Program-made: the position numbers and the translations under genes
Shown: piece after piece, positions 13,067-24,400 of the stretch
Position numbering within the stretch: position 1 is the first letter of the stretch
Layout of the letters: every line of letters starts with the position of its first letter
The notes under the pieces: model-generated
Databases searched by the model: none
The model's input: only the letters and a program-made list of their open reading frames with translations
Told to the model about the DNA's origin: nothing
Source: Mortierella sp. BCC40632
Taxonomy: Eukaryota > Mortierellomycota > Mortierellomycetes > Mortierellales > Mortierellaceae
Assembly (NCBI GenBank): GCA_011634665.1
Contig: WAEK01000004.1
Span: 1,723,501-1,787,500 of the forward strand
Reading direction: 5' to 3'
DNA: 64,000 nt

Positions 13067-15952
13067 TTAGAGGTCTTGTTCCTGAAGATCTGTAGTTTCG
13101 GTTTCGCAATAAGGAGAAGTGCCGGTACACGCTGATGGTGCACCCGACACTTCTCCAGAGGCGGCGCCTCCCACAGGCTCAACAGGGGTCTCAAACTCTA
13201 TAGCAGGCATCGGAGGTTCTTGATCTTGAATCAAAAGACGAGTCTCACTCTCGTGTATATGCACTTGCACTGCTGGCACCACCGCCCCGGAGGAAAGTGG
13301 GAGTTGATGATCCTTAGTTAGAGCCGTCAGGAGGAGGCCGCCTTCTACGCCCACTACTGATCCTGGAGGCGGAACACGGTCCTGTGCTATCACTGGCGGA
13401 TGGCCTACGCTGCCATGGCCAACAGGTACCCCTCCATGGAGGCATGTATCGGTGGATCCAGGAGCACCCGCGAATACCAGTGGGTCATGGTTACGGCCGG
13501 AGCCAGGACTTTCCAACTTCTGGAGGCTGTGGGCAACCGCATCATCGTCTTGAGCAACAGCCAGCTGAGCGTCATAGACCTCCAAAGTCATCACAGTCTT
13601 GGGCACAACCACTTGACCGCCCACCATCACCACAGGAGCAACGAGCATATCCACCATGGATTGAATGTTCAATGCGCGAGCCATGAGCAGAGCAGTCATG
13701 CCGTTGTTATCCTGAACATCCCTATCCACGCCACGAGCCAAGAGATCACGAACAAGGTCCTCAAATCGAAGGGTCACAGCCAAGTGGAGCATGGTATGAC
13801 CAGTCGAGTTGACAATCGACAAGCCCTCCACGTTCTTGGTCACTGCAGTATCCAAAAGCTTGAAAGAGTCAAGGACCATCTTTTCAAGGTTCGAGTAGGT
13901 CACCTCGTTGGTGCTGCTGTTACCGCTCAAGAGATCGCTCCACATTGTGAACTCGTTTGCACGGCCAAGGACGCTGTCAAGTGGTCCATCAATACCGGCA
14001 GAGACGTTGAGCATACGCTGAAGAGCAAGCTTCATGAGCTCCTTCTCGTTGTCGTCCACATAGGTGAACGTGGCATGGGCCATAGCAGTGGTCGAGTCGA
14101 TGACAATGTCGGAGCTCATAATAAAGACGGGCACTGTCTCGGCCTTGGTGGCGGCCGGGGTGAAGCACTCGAGCATGTGGTCGCGCTGAGGAATGATCGG
14201 GAGAGCGTTGCCACCAAAGCACACATACATGACCTCACCAATCTTGAAACCAGAACCATGGATGGTAACAAGAGTACCGCCACGGATGGGACCAGTGCTG
14301 GGAGTCATGTGCGAGATCAAAGCAACAGTCTGCTGCTGCTGCTGCTGCTGCTGAGAGATCGACTGATCGGCAGTATCGGGGAACAAGGATATCAACGGAT
14401 CAGGAGGTGGAGGAGAAGGTACCGTGAAGGGAATGTCGGAGCTGTCCAAAAAGTCTTCCATCTCGGGGCTGCAGGTACCCTCGATGGGGGAGTCAAGTAA
14501 AGAGTTGGGGGGAGAAGGTATCATATGCCCTATGGGACTATGCCCAGGTTTACTCCTCGGTTCACGTTTGGACTTGTTGTTGACCGACTTGACGACATTA
14601 CGGGCGACGATGGTCTGCTCTTGTTGCTGCTGTTCGTTCTTTTCTTTAGAAGCTGCGGCAAGAGCACGAGAGGCGACACGGTTCTTGTTCTGGTGATAGA
14701 ACATCAAGGGTAAGGTGACATGAGAGGCAATGGTCGAGTCCGAGGTCGAGTCAAAGCGGATGACAAACCCTTCCTTTTCCTTCTTGTGGCCGCAATAGCA
14801 GTTGATCTTGAACTGGATATTGGCGACACCATTCCTGAAGCTGATCAGCGAGTCGCCATCCTCGGTACGATGCAGCTCCGGCAGCATGTGCATGATCTGT
14901 CAAAGGAAAGAAGGATTGAAATGAGCAAAAAGGAAAACTGAAAGAGACAAAAGGAGGGGGAACAAAGGCCCCACGAGGGCTCAGCTCAGGATAACCTTAA
15001 AGGATAGAAACTACCTACCCTGCTCTCCGTCTGGTCCAGCTTAGCAGACATACGGCGGGCACAGCGCAAGCACGCCTCCTTCTCCTCCTGCCATCCATTG
15101 GACGGACACTGGAGAGTGGCCTCGACATTGAGGATGCGCTTGGTGGCCATCTCCTCAGCCGACATGACCTTATCCGCACGAGTGAAGAACAGATCCTTGG
15201 GCAGACGCGCATAGTCGTAGGCATGGACGAGCGCGTTGGTGGACTGGTCAACGATCGAGAGTTCCACATAGATGATGGTCTCGATGCGAAGACGATCTTC
15301 GATCTGCGTAGGGATGTACTCCTGCAATTCCTTCTTGAACACATGGGTCTTTACATTCAGACGATACGGCATCGAAGGAGTGGCGGCAAGACTGTTGTAG
15401 GTGGGTGTCAGAATAGGTCGAACCAGTCGTTGGAGTCGGAGTGAGTGTCGATATGCGAGATGGGATAATTTGAGAGAGGGGGATGGGTGGGGAAGGCGGG
15501 GCGAAGCCGGAGTGGAGTGAGTGAGGAGGAGGAAGAGGCAGAGGTTAGGAAACGATGCGATCAAGCAAAGTCAGGGCACCGCATCCATAGAAGGGGCACT
15601 TGCCTGTCGAGCGAGCCACAAAAGGCCAAGAGACTCGAGTCGGACCATTCGGGCGTAGCGAGGGCGGTTCTACGCAAACCAATGGTCGAGTCCTTTTTAT
15701 AGAGAGGAAGAGAGAGTGCGAGAGAGTGAGTGAGTGAGTGAGTGAGCGAGCGAACGGGTGAAGATAGGTAAGCAGGAAGGACAAAGAAGAAGAAGCATTG
15801 GATATTAGGATATGAGAGAGGTTGAGAGGAGTGAAGAGTGAGGAGTGAGGGAGGTGCTGGAAGATCCATACCTGCGGTGAGTGCAGGAAGGCCGAGTCGA
15901 TGGACTGGCCGAGGGCCAACTGGAGGATGTCGGTAGCAGAATGGGGAGGCAT
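13067..15952 (-). CDS. SPT23/MGA2-like IPT/TIG-ankyrin transcription regulator
   Basis: Four exons: 15872-15952, 15604-15692, 15019-15391 and 13067-14896, totalling 2373 nt (790 aa). The second intron has a GC donor (AG|GCAAGT); the first ends in AAAAAG, so the short second exon is the least certain. Residues ~65-250 match the N-terminal DNA-binding-like part of the Spt23/Mga2 family. They are followed by Ser/Pro linkers, a CAG-type poly-Q (near residue 363), an IPT/TIG domain (~374-461) and ankyrin repeats (~549-605). In yeast this family activates OLE1 after membrane sensing and proteasomal release. The ~185-residue tail here is Gly/Pro/Val/Glu-rich and shows no clear transmembrane helix, unlike the yeast proteins. 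Either the anchor is missing or an extra 3' exon lies unrecognised. Confidence 0.72.
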
Positions 15953-16173
15953 GGCAAGGCGGAATGCGGTGGAGGTGGTCAAGGGAGGCGCTAGGGAGCG
16001 GGGGGGCGAGGCGTGCGAGCGAGGGGGGGCCGTAGGAAAGTCAGGGCTGGACGGATGAGGATTGCGGATGGGGATCAAGCAAAAAAAAAGAAAGAGAAAG
16101 AAAAGAACAAAAGACCGAGAGAAGGGCACAAATACACATCCTCTCTCTGTCTCTCTCTCACTCAATACAACAG

Positions 16174-16220
<47 letters not shown>

Positions 16221-17621
16221 CGCACGCGCACACACACACACACACACACACACAGCCCCTCCTCAGCGGACTAAATGCTTGCAGTCCCTGCGCTTCACTT
16301 TCGATTGGAGTTTTTTCATGAGAAGAGCAGACGGCTGCTCCATCCCCTACGTACAACCTGCTCTACGTACAAACTCACTTTTGTCATTCCTCCTTTCGCC
16401 TTTCACCTTTCACCAGCAGACCTGTGCTTCCCTTTCTGGACTGACTGGCCATGATAAGCCCGCCCGCAGTAAAGAGGTGCTGATTGGCAAGAGCAAGGCT
16501 GTTTTTTTTCCCGACAAAGTCCGTCTGTTTCCAATTGCCTATGGAATCGATCAGTCAAAAAGGCTGAGGCTATTTGTTTGTCTGTAAGTCTGTTGTTTGT
16601 AGTCTACGCTCCTGCTGCTGTGCCTAGTCAAGCACCTTGACGCGTCCATCTCTCGATAAGAAAGGGAAAAAAAAAAGGGAGAGATTCGCCCAGGGTTCCT
16701 GTCCCTGGCTCTCCAAGGGCTGTTGTACCTTTGTACTGCGCCATGGCTGTTTCTTTTTCTTTTCTTTTCTTTTTCTCTGTGTTCTCTAACCAAAGACTGG
16801 GTAGATCCACTCGTTTCAAAGTGACTCGGAAGGAGAGAGAGAAGAGAGAGTGGACCCGCGCACTGACCTCTGTCTCAAACACATCATCATTCCAGGACGC
16901 CCGCTCATCGGGATCCATGGTCTCTCTCCCCCCCCCCACCACCCACCCTTCCCAGGAATGGAGCTTTTTTGTTTCGCGTGTTTGGATACTCGACCCCGAA
17001 TTAAAATAAAAAAGACCCCATCTGCACTTCTGCGGCAGATGCTGGCTGGCCATGCATAGGTCCGTGTGTTTGGCTGTTCTCTGTTCTGATGCACAAAAAA
17101 AAATGGCTCTCGTCCCATGACAAAAAGAAGGTCCATCTTACTCTCCTCCAGCCCTCCCCCTTTCTCTTCTCTTGCCCTCCGCCCAGCATAAAAAGGCGAT
17201 GAGCCGGCTGACAGGAAAGGAGAAAGAAGCGACTGAAGAAGAAGAAGAAAAAAAAAAAAAGGAGGACAGCAGGTCACTAAGAAGAGGAGAGAGCAAGAGT
17301 AAAAATAACAAACGGGTTGGTTTCGTCTCCGAAGGGGTGGTGTGTCCGATATGGATATAGACCTGGCGCCAGAGAAGCCATCATATCCAAGAGAGAGAGA
17401 GAGAGAGAGAGAAAGGAATGGATCGGTTATAAAGCACAGACGGCATCCCAACTTGCCCTTTGCATGGGCTGCTTGTTCTCTCTCTCTCTCTCTCTTTCTC
17501 TCTTTTTTTCTTTTTTATTATTATTATTTTTATTATTATTGCTATTATCCAGCTCTACTGCCCGAGTTTTTGTTTCCTTCTACCTTATTTTCTGTGCCTA
17601 CCGCCTCTTCGCTCCTGCGCC
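15953..17621. other. Divergent intergenic region with CT and CA microsatellites
   Basis: No supportable gene. It contains (CT)n at about 16179-16212, (CA)n at about 16226-16253, (GA)n at about 17392-17413 and a CT/TTA-rich leader before the next start codon. Some C-rich runs lie near 16927. It should hold the promoters of the two divergent flanking genes. Confidence 0.6.
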
Positions 17622-19784
17622 ATGGCCCGCTCTTCGCCCACGACTCCTGTGAGTAGGCAAGAAAGGAACCGTCTCCCACTCCATTGTCACGATCTCTCTA
17701 CGACCACTCGACCCTTCCCACCTTCTGCCCTAGCTTCCCCCAGATCTACCTCCCCTTTGTCCCACAAAAAGTCACTCCAGGTGCACTGGCATCCCTCCGT
17801 AAACCGACATCAGTCTGCTAAACGGAACCGTCAGGTCATCTCTGCATTGGCGGTCCTTTTAAGTTTTTCGACCCTTACTTTGGTCCTTTACTGCTATTCC
17901 GGATGTGATCTTGCCACGGGTCTCTGCAACTATCCTTCTCAGTACCAATCACGCAAAGTGTCCACCTTTGGGAAAAGCAAAACCCGCGAAAGGATAGCCA
18001 TTGTGAACCATGACGGACCTGTCGCCTCTAAATGGGACGACACACTCACCACGGAACAACAACAACAGCAACAGCAACAACAAAGAGAACTGGCCAACAT
18101 GCACAGGGAGCCATTTCTGGAAAGTCAAGAAATCCTTCGTGACAACCCTCCGGACGACCTAACGTTTGAAGATGATTTGGATATGGATCTAGAACTGGAT
18201 TTGGATCTCAAGTCAGAAAGCACACCCTCGCAGGACGAGCATGCAGATGACCCATGGGATGAATTCGATGATGATACCTCAACCTTGTCTGAATCCTTCT
18301 CAGTCGACGAATACCTCGAGTTTGAGGAAGAAGAGGAAGAGGAAGAATTAGAAGAGGAAGGAGAGAGTCTGGAGAGGATCACACAAGGGGAGCATCACGA
18401 CCCTCCTATTCAAATGTCCACACCATTCAATGACTTTCTCGACCCAGGAGAGAATTACCTTACCTATCTCCCCTTTGGAGGATTAACCCATCAGTTTTCG
18501 GGGATGCTTCGAGCCCTTTGGTTGGCCAAGGCATTGGACCGAACTCTTATCCTACCTCCCATGACTCGAGCTCGTCCTGATTATAGTGACAGTAACGACA
18601 ACAATAACGACCCAAGTCATCGCCCAATAGATCTTTTTCAACAGAAATGGTCCGACTATCTGGATCTCAATTCTTTTATTGAACTCACGGGGGTGAAGGT
18701 CATCGAGCTCCAATCCTTTCTATCAAGCTCAGGGACTACCACTCGATCAAGTCCACTTCCGATGGAGTGTCTTGTACATGGTGGAGTGGGGTCTCTTCGA
18801 CCACTTGACTTGACCGCAAAAGAGTTTCTGAAACAATCACAACTTGAACTCGTGGTCAAGACCCCATGGGAAGGCTCTACTACTGCCAAATCCTTGAATG
18901 CAAGCCCACGACAGAACGACAGAGCCGATCGATTGGGAATGATGGACGATGATCTGGAGGGACTCGTGGAGCTCTTCCAAGAATTGGAACAAGAGGAAAG
19001 CAGACTTCAGTTACTCTGCCTCACCAACATCCACAAGGAAGAAGACCCTCTCAAAGAGGATTGGGATGCGTTTGGTCGATACATGTATTTCACCCCAAAG
19101 CTGGAGAGCGTCTTTGCCTCCGCCCTCAGCAAACTAGATTCGATCCGCGCTGGGCTTCAACAGGACACGGGGAGAGGCGCTGGACTCTACAAGGCCGGTT
19201 CCTTTGTTTCAAATGGTGCCTCCCATCAGGGGGGCATCCGTCATTCGGCTGAGCAGGAAGGAAGTCTCATTGCTTTGGAAGGAATGGACGCCTCTTCCAA
19301 CCATCCAAAGGATATTACTGCCCCTGAGAGCAATCCTGTTGGCTCAAGTCACAGCGGCTGGTCCGAGTCCCGTCATGATCCGTTTATCTCTATCCATATT
19401 CGCCGTGGTGGAGATTATATCGAATACTGTCAATCCAACTTCCAGTACGACCTGTCCAAGTGTCTACCCACGACCCAAGAGTTGGCAAGCAAGTTGCATG
19501 ACCTTCAGATGGCAGACAATCGACTCCAAGGACTCCCTGTCTATGTATCCACGGATGAGGATCGGCCTGGTGAGTTGGCCGAGTTTCGAGCGTTGGGCTG
19601 GCAAGTCTTGGATCACCAGACACTAGGTTCGACAGGAGCTCTGGGTATCTTTGGACCTTGGATGGTCGATCAAGTCTTTATGGCAGAGGCTTATCTCCTA
19701 ATCGGTATCCGCACCAACTCTTTCTCACGAGTTGGAGCCTATCGACAAGAAGTTTGGAATGGCAAGAGGGCAGTATTGATGTGA
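17622..19784 (+). CDS. Type II membrane O-fucosyltransferase-family glycosyltransferase
   Basis: Single exon, 720 aa. The chosen ATG has a good context (GCGCCATGGCC); earlier in-frame sequence is translated microsatellite. A basic, Ser/Pro-rich cytosolic N-terminus is followed by one transmembrane helix at ~71-92, as in Golgi type II glycosyltransferases. The lumenal stem has poly-Q (from ~146) and a long Asp/Glu-rich segment (~180-255). The catalytic part starts near residue 267 with 'YLPFGGLTHQFSGMLRAL' and a 'RTLILPP' strand. Near 590 it has 'FISIHIRRGGDYIEYC', the GDP-fucose-binding HxRRGD-type motif of the O-fucosyltransferase superfamily, then 'PVYVSTDED' and a C-terminal 'DQVFMAEAYLLIGIRTNSFS' segment. 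The likely reaction is transfer of a sugar, probably fucose, from a GDP-sugar to glycoprotein or glycan in the Golgi; the acceptor is unknown. Confidence 0.75.
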   Translation: MARSSPTTPVSRQERNRLPLHCHDLSTTTRPFPPSALASPRSTSPLSHKKSLQVHWHPSVNRHQSAKRNRQVISALAVLLSFSTLTLVLYCYSGCDLATGLCNYPSQYQSRKVSTFGKSKTRERIAIVNHDGPVASKWDDTLTTEQQQQQQQQQRELANMHREPFLESQEILRDNPPDDLTFEDDLDMDLELDLDLKSESTPSQDEHADDPWDEFDDDTSTLSESFSVDEYLEFEEEEEEEELEEEGESLERITQGEHHDPPIQMSTPFNDFLDPGENYLTYLPFGGLTHQFSGMLRALWLAKALDRTLILPPMTRARPDYSDSNDNNNDPSHRPIDLFQQKWSDYLDLNSFIELTGVKVIELQSFLSSSGTTTRSSPLPMECLVHGGVGSLRPLDLTAKEFLKQSQLELVVKTPWEGSTTAKSLNASPRQNDRADRLGMMDDDLEGLVELFQELEQEESRLQLLCLTNIHKEEDPLKEDWDAFGRYMYFTPKLESVFASALSKLDSIRAGLQQDTGRGAGLYKAGSFVSNGASHQGGIRHSAEQEGSLIALEGMDASSNHPKDITAPESNPVGSSHSGWSESRHDPFISIHIRRGGDYIEYCQSNFQYDLSKCLPTTQELASKLHDLQMADNRLQGLPVYVSTDEDRPGELAEFRALGWQVLDHQTLGSTGALGIFGPWMVDQVFMAEAYLLIGIRTNSFSRVGAYRQEVWNGKRAVLM

Positions 19785-20103
19785 GAGATCAAGGACCATG
19801 GCGACTGAAGACCGACCTCCCCTTCCCCCTCTTCCCTTTCCTTTTTTCTGCTCCTTTCTTCATCTGGCCCACAACGCGCACATTGTTTGCTGGCCAAGGA
19901 GTGAGTCGTTGCTTGGGGTTTCTCCAGGTGATTCAGGTTTTGAAGTTCGTGGAAACCAATAAAGAATACCCTCTAATCATTATACTCCAATAGAACAGGG
20001 GTTACTAAGGATTTACCTGAGCATCAATAAGAGACTACATGTGTCCAATTATGAATATTATTGTTTGTTTGTGCTTGCGCTTGCCCTCTTCGTGCTATTT
20101 TTC

Positions 20104-20292
20104 TTAGTGTGAGCCATAGAAATACTCAAGCTCTAGTGGTTGGTCGTAACGAATCTTTTTGGTTTGAGTTGAAATCCGATCATCGTCAAACCCCTTGCCA
20201 GAGAAAGAGGAAAGTCGAGGGGCAAAGACAGAGACCATTAGAGCGACAGATGAGACGGCGGACAAGACGATGGCAGTGGCTATCATTGGCAT
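20104..20292 (-). CDS. Small one-helix membrane protein, unrecognised
   Basis: A 62-aa ORF with ATG at 20292 preceded by a CT-rich leader (TTCCTCATTCTGACAAAATG). Residues ~3-28 form a hydrophobic segment followed by a basic/acidic soluble tail rich in Asp, Lys and Tyr. The layout would suit a small mitochondrial or ER single-pass protein, but I do not recognise a family. It could be spurious. Confidence 0.38.
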   Translation of the reverse strand: MPMIATAIVLSAVSSVALMVSVFAPRLSSFSGKGFDDDRISTQTKKIRYDQPLELEYFYGSH

Positions 20293-20948
20293 TTTGTCAG
20301 AATGAGGAAGAGGAAGAGTAGGGTTTGAGCTTGAGTTCAAGAGCAGATAGAGACTGAAAATGGTAGCAAGGAAAAAAAAATTGGAAGAGTGGTGGAGACA
20401 AAAAACGAAAGGGAGTCAAAAAAGAGATGGATGAACGACAAAAAAAAAAAAAAAAAAAAAAAAAAGGATATATACACTTGATCAGACCAGGGAAAGCTAT
20501 GTACCCGCATGCCCTTTGGCTCTTTTCTCTCTCTCTCTCTCTCTCTCCTTTCCTGCTCCTCTCTCCCCTCCTCTTTCCCTTTTGTATACTCCTCGCTGAA
20601 AAAAAAAAAAAAGAGAAAAAAAAAATCTGCTCCGCTCTGTACAAGTGTAGGCGGAAAGGCGACTCTGATCAGGTTACCGGCCATGGGCTCCAAACAAGAG
20701 GCGGGAATCATTAGGCCGGAACTCGATCACCTCCCGACTCGCACGAGCAACCAGCAAGGTGTACATAAGCATGGGCAACTTTTTTTTTTTTTTTTTTACG
20801 TGGTCGGGTTTATCTAGAAACCTTGCATTGGTTCCCCTTGAGTGCTATAGGATTGGTCATTGCACCAACAAGGGTGGTTGTGCAAGCATTCTGATAAGGT
20901 AAAGAGTAGGGGAAGGGGGGGTTTATTATTATAATTTGAGCATCTCGC
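20293..20948. other. Intergenic, poly-A/poly-T and CT tracts
   Basis: Contains poly-A (about 20440-20465), a CT repeat (about 20524-20550), A-rich runs near 20600 and poly-T (about 20780-20798). No gene supported. Confidence 0.7.
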
Positions 20949-23900
20949 TCATTTGTAGGTCGGCGGCATAGGCCACCTTTCATCCCCCGAGGACTCCCTA
21001 CTCAGTCTACCACTATATGTACGATGGTGGGAATTCCGACTAGAGTCATTCAACCCAACATCATTGTATTCCATCTTTTGAGAAGGAGGCGGCAGGGGCA
21101 GTTGATTAAGCTCCTGCTGAGAAGGACCAGTCATGGTCCCTGGGTGCTTTGGTGGCCTGTGCAGCTGGACTGACGAAGGAGGCATGGGCATTCCCATGGA
21201 TGCAAAGGGGTATAGATCAGGCGAAGCATCGAAACCACCAGAGGCAGAGGCTTGAATAGGATTATAATTATTAGATTGGGGATATCCTCCACTCCCATTG
21301 AGGGACACCTTTGTTGGCGCAGGTCTGTGCATCTGCGGTAACATGGGCGGTGACGAAGGCAGGCGCGATCCAGAAGGGGAGAAGCTTCCATGGTCTCTTT
21401 CCTTATTGGAATGATTCGACGCCCTCCGGACAGCACCACCCATACGAGGCTGCTGGATATCGTCGTTGTATCCGACGGGGAATGAGCGGGGCGAGACATT
21501 GCCTCCCTCTACTTCCTCTTCCCCAACAGCTTTGACTTGGTAGGATCGAGGGTATGACTTTTGACCACCGCTGCTATGAGAGACGGGTGAGGGAGGCGTT
21601 GCCATCGGAGAGGATGCGATTGTGGGGACGGTAGAGATGGCTGAAAGCCCGGGTGAAGGGGTGACGTTTCTCCGAGAAGAATTGGCTGTTGCTGACGTGG
21701 GTGGTCGAGGAGGAGGGGAGAGACCCGTGTAGGCAACTTGGTGCAGTGGGTGCTGTTGTTGCAGCTGCAAATCCTGCTGAGGAAGGTAGTGGGGGCTCCC
21801 TGGCGAAGTGGGAGGTGACGGTGAGATAGTAGGCATGCCAAAGGGTGGAGGGCTAGGAAGATGCTCTTCGCGCGCGAGGGCTGCCTGGTGCTGATGGGAC
21901 ATGACGGCGGTGATAATGGGCGAAGGAATCGAGCGCAATGATCTTGACCTTGCGGGCGATGCTGAAGGTGAGGATGGGATATGAACATATTGTTGTTGCG
22001 AATGAATAAAAGACAATGGATCGCCTGTACTACTCATCGGTCGACTCTCATGGCTCTCTTCCGCAAAAGGGGAGTGGTTCTCAGGAATAGAGTGAACACG
22101 CGTCCGTTGAGATGATACCCGATTTCCAGGATTTGATCCCTGCTGGAGTTGCTGGAGTTGCCTCTCTGTCTCCATCTGAAGTTCTAAAGGAGTCTTTGCT
22201 GGGTTCAAAGCATCGTAGTCGAGTGGGAGTGAAAGCTGCTGTGAGTCTGGATTCGAGATGGAAGAAGTACCGTGCCTCGACGAGCCAAGTGAAAATCGAT
22301 TAGAGTTCGTAGAAGTCGTCTGAGTGGCGGAACTCGTAGATGGACGGGACTGGGCGCTTCCTCCTTTGGCGCCTGAGAGCATAGAGATCAATGGAAAGGA
22401 AAATCCTCCTGCCTGGCCGATGGTTGGTGACACTGGAATGGGCTCATCACGAGGCGTACGCCCACCAAACACGGACTCGCGGATGTTGCTTTGTCCACTA
22501 TTTCCATTGATTTGAATGGTCCTTGGACGTACAGGAGGCGTGATGTTGGTAGGACTAGCAGGCTTCCACAGCTCTCGATTCGTGCCTGCGACCTCCCTAT
22601 GACCACTCTCGGAGAGATCTTGCAGTGGTGTATCCGGCTGATAAGGATGAGGAAGATCCAGAGAGTCCTTTTCCATTCCTGCTTGATACATGCCCAGTTC
22701 TTCCGAGCTAGGTTGTGTTAGTCTGGCTTCTGAGCCTGAAGCGCCGTTGGCGCCTCCTCCAGTTGCAAGGTCGTGCTGTGTAGATTTTGCTGGCTTGTTG
22801 GAGCCCTTGGATCGTGATTGGGACGCTGTTGTTGTTGTCGAAGGTTCGTGGAGTCCACGTCTTCGGCTCCTGACGGACTGTGCGGCGATGAGTCCCATCA
22901 AAATCAAGAAAGCAAGAGCAATTAGGCATGTCCAAAAGACTGCCATCGTGTGCGGAAGAACGTCGTTCTCCATTGCTAGAATTTTATCATGGAACAAGAC
23001 CCAGAGCATACAAAGCGATCCAGCCAGAACCGTGATAGCAGCGCCTCCAAAGCCTGTGATCTGCAGTTGGATGAATAGGAATCGAGCAGGGCTTCGGGAT
23101 TTCAGGTTCCCGAGACCAAAGGCAGCTCGAGGTGCCTTGAGTGCAGCCTCGGCAATGATGATGTTGGCACGCAGGATGAATGTGTACTTGAGTCCATAAT
23201 AAAAGAACATGATGGCCATGGACCAAAGGATTAGGACCCAATTCGAGTACTGAAGCAGGAGCAAAATTCGAGAGGCATTGAGGTATCCATGGTCGTGGAG
23301 TACACCAGAGGCGATGCCGAGTCCTGCTCCAAAGATGGTAGGGTAGACGGCGCCGAGAATTAGGAGGACATTCTTTTGGACGGTGGTGGGAGTGAGAACA
23401 TGGATAGCTGGGAGGGGCCTACTACCGTAGACAACCTCTGGCTGATAGACAGCAAAGATCCCCTCGCGCGTCGTGACAGGCATTGCATAGAGGAGACCGA
23501 CAAAGTAGGCCGAGAACCCAAAGGCCAGGAAGATCCTGCAGAGCAAAAGTAGATACAGGGTAAAGAGTACATAAAAGGGAGAGTATAAGAGGATGAGAGT
23601 AGATCGAAATTAGGAGGCGGGCCCTTTTGGACAAGGTCATGTGGATTGGAAATCGACTAGAGCTCATTTGAGCCTCTGGCTTACCAATACACCTGCTCGA
23701 CCCCTACCCGGAGCCACATATGGTCAAGGAGGCCTTCAAAGATCAGGATGAGGTTTCCTGCGATCTTGACGAAAGAAGCAATGGTGGTGAAAAAAATGAT
23801 GCAGTCCATCTATGTAGAGAATGGGACATGGAGACAAACACACACATACACACAAGGTCAGTGTTGTGTTACAAAGAAAACTGCATAATAGAGCACTGCC

Positions 23901-24400
23901 TTCTATAACAGGACAGGGACAGAGGGGAGAGGGAGGCTAGGCGTTGGGCCAGAATTCCTTCACTTTGCATTGGCGTTTTTATACTTTACCGGTTTGGGCC
24001 TGAGCCCAGTGCCGACCTTGATAAAGAGTTCTGTCACGATCCTGCTGTTGAAGCCGCGATTGCGGTAATAGAGCAGCCAAAGGCCAAAGAGTGCGACCAG
24101 CAGATGTGCCGCCGAAGAACCGATCAGCATGTACTTCGTGAATTCTGCGTCTCGGCATTGAGTTGCCGAACGAGTCCAATCGCAGAGCAACCGGGGATCG
24201 TAGTCTGTTGCATGGTCATTCTGGGGTATCGAGGATGGATAAGGCGATATTGAGGGGGAAGGAAGGAGGTCAGTCGGTGTGGGTGATGAGAGTGATGTGC
24301 TGAGCGCTGTGAGGACTGACGATGTGAAGGATTCTGTTGCGGAGGGGAAGGACGATGTGGGTGAAGAGGTGGGCGTTGAAGCCGGCGTTGGCCCGCTCAT
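20949..24400 (-). CDS. Seven-transmembrane-helix protein with long disordered cytosolic tail
   Basis: Three exons: 23990-24400, 23685-23809 and 20949-23535, totalling 3123 nt (1040 aa), with all phases consistent. Residues 1-75 are a Ser/Thr/Pro-rich, probably extracellular segment, followed by 'CDW...QC' before the first helix. I count seven hydrophobic helices: one in exon 1 (~91-111), one in exon 2, and five in exon 3 up to the 'FWTCLIALAFLILMGLIAAQS' helix. About 640 residues of Ser/Pro/Gln-rich, low-complexity tail follow. With seven helices and the N-terminus predicted outside, the tail would be cytosolic. The topology resembles a G-protein-coupled receptor, but I see no known GPCR family motif, so receptor function is only a hypothesis. 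The tail has many S/T-P sites. Confidence 0.75.

Noticed and set aside
13400..14500. 366-codon plus-strand ORF
   Set aside because: Antisense shadow of the SPT23/MGA2-like last exon, which carries recognisable IPT and ankyrin sequence.
15545..16249. 234-codon minus-strand ORF upstream of the SPT23/MGA2-like gene
   Set aside because: Consists mainly of translated CT and CA repeats; only short parts coincide with my proposed first exons in a different frame.
17460..17621. In-frame N-terminal extension of the O-fucosyltransferase-like protein
   Set aside because: It translates CT and TTA microsatellites into Ser/Leu/Phe/Ile runs; the ATG at 17622 has a good context and a sensible type II topology.
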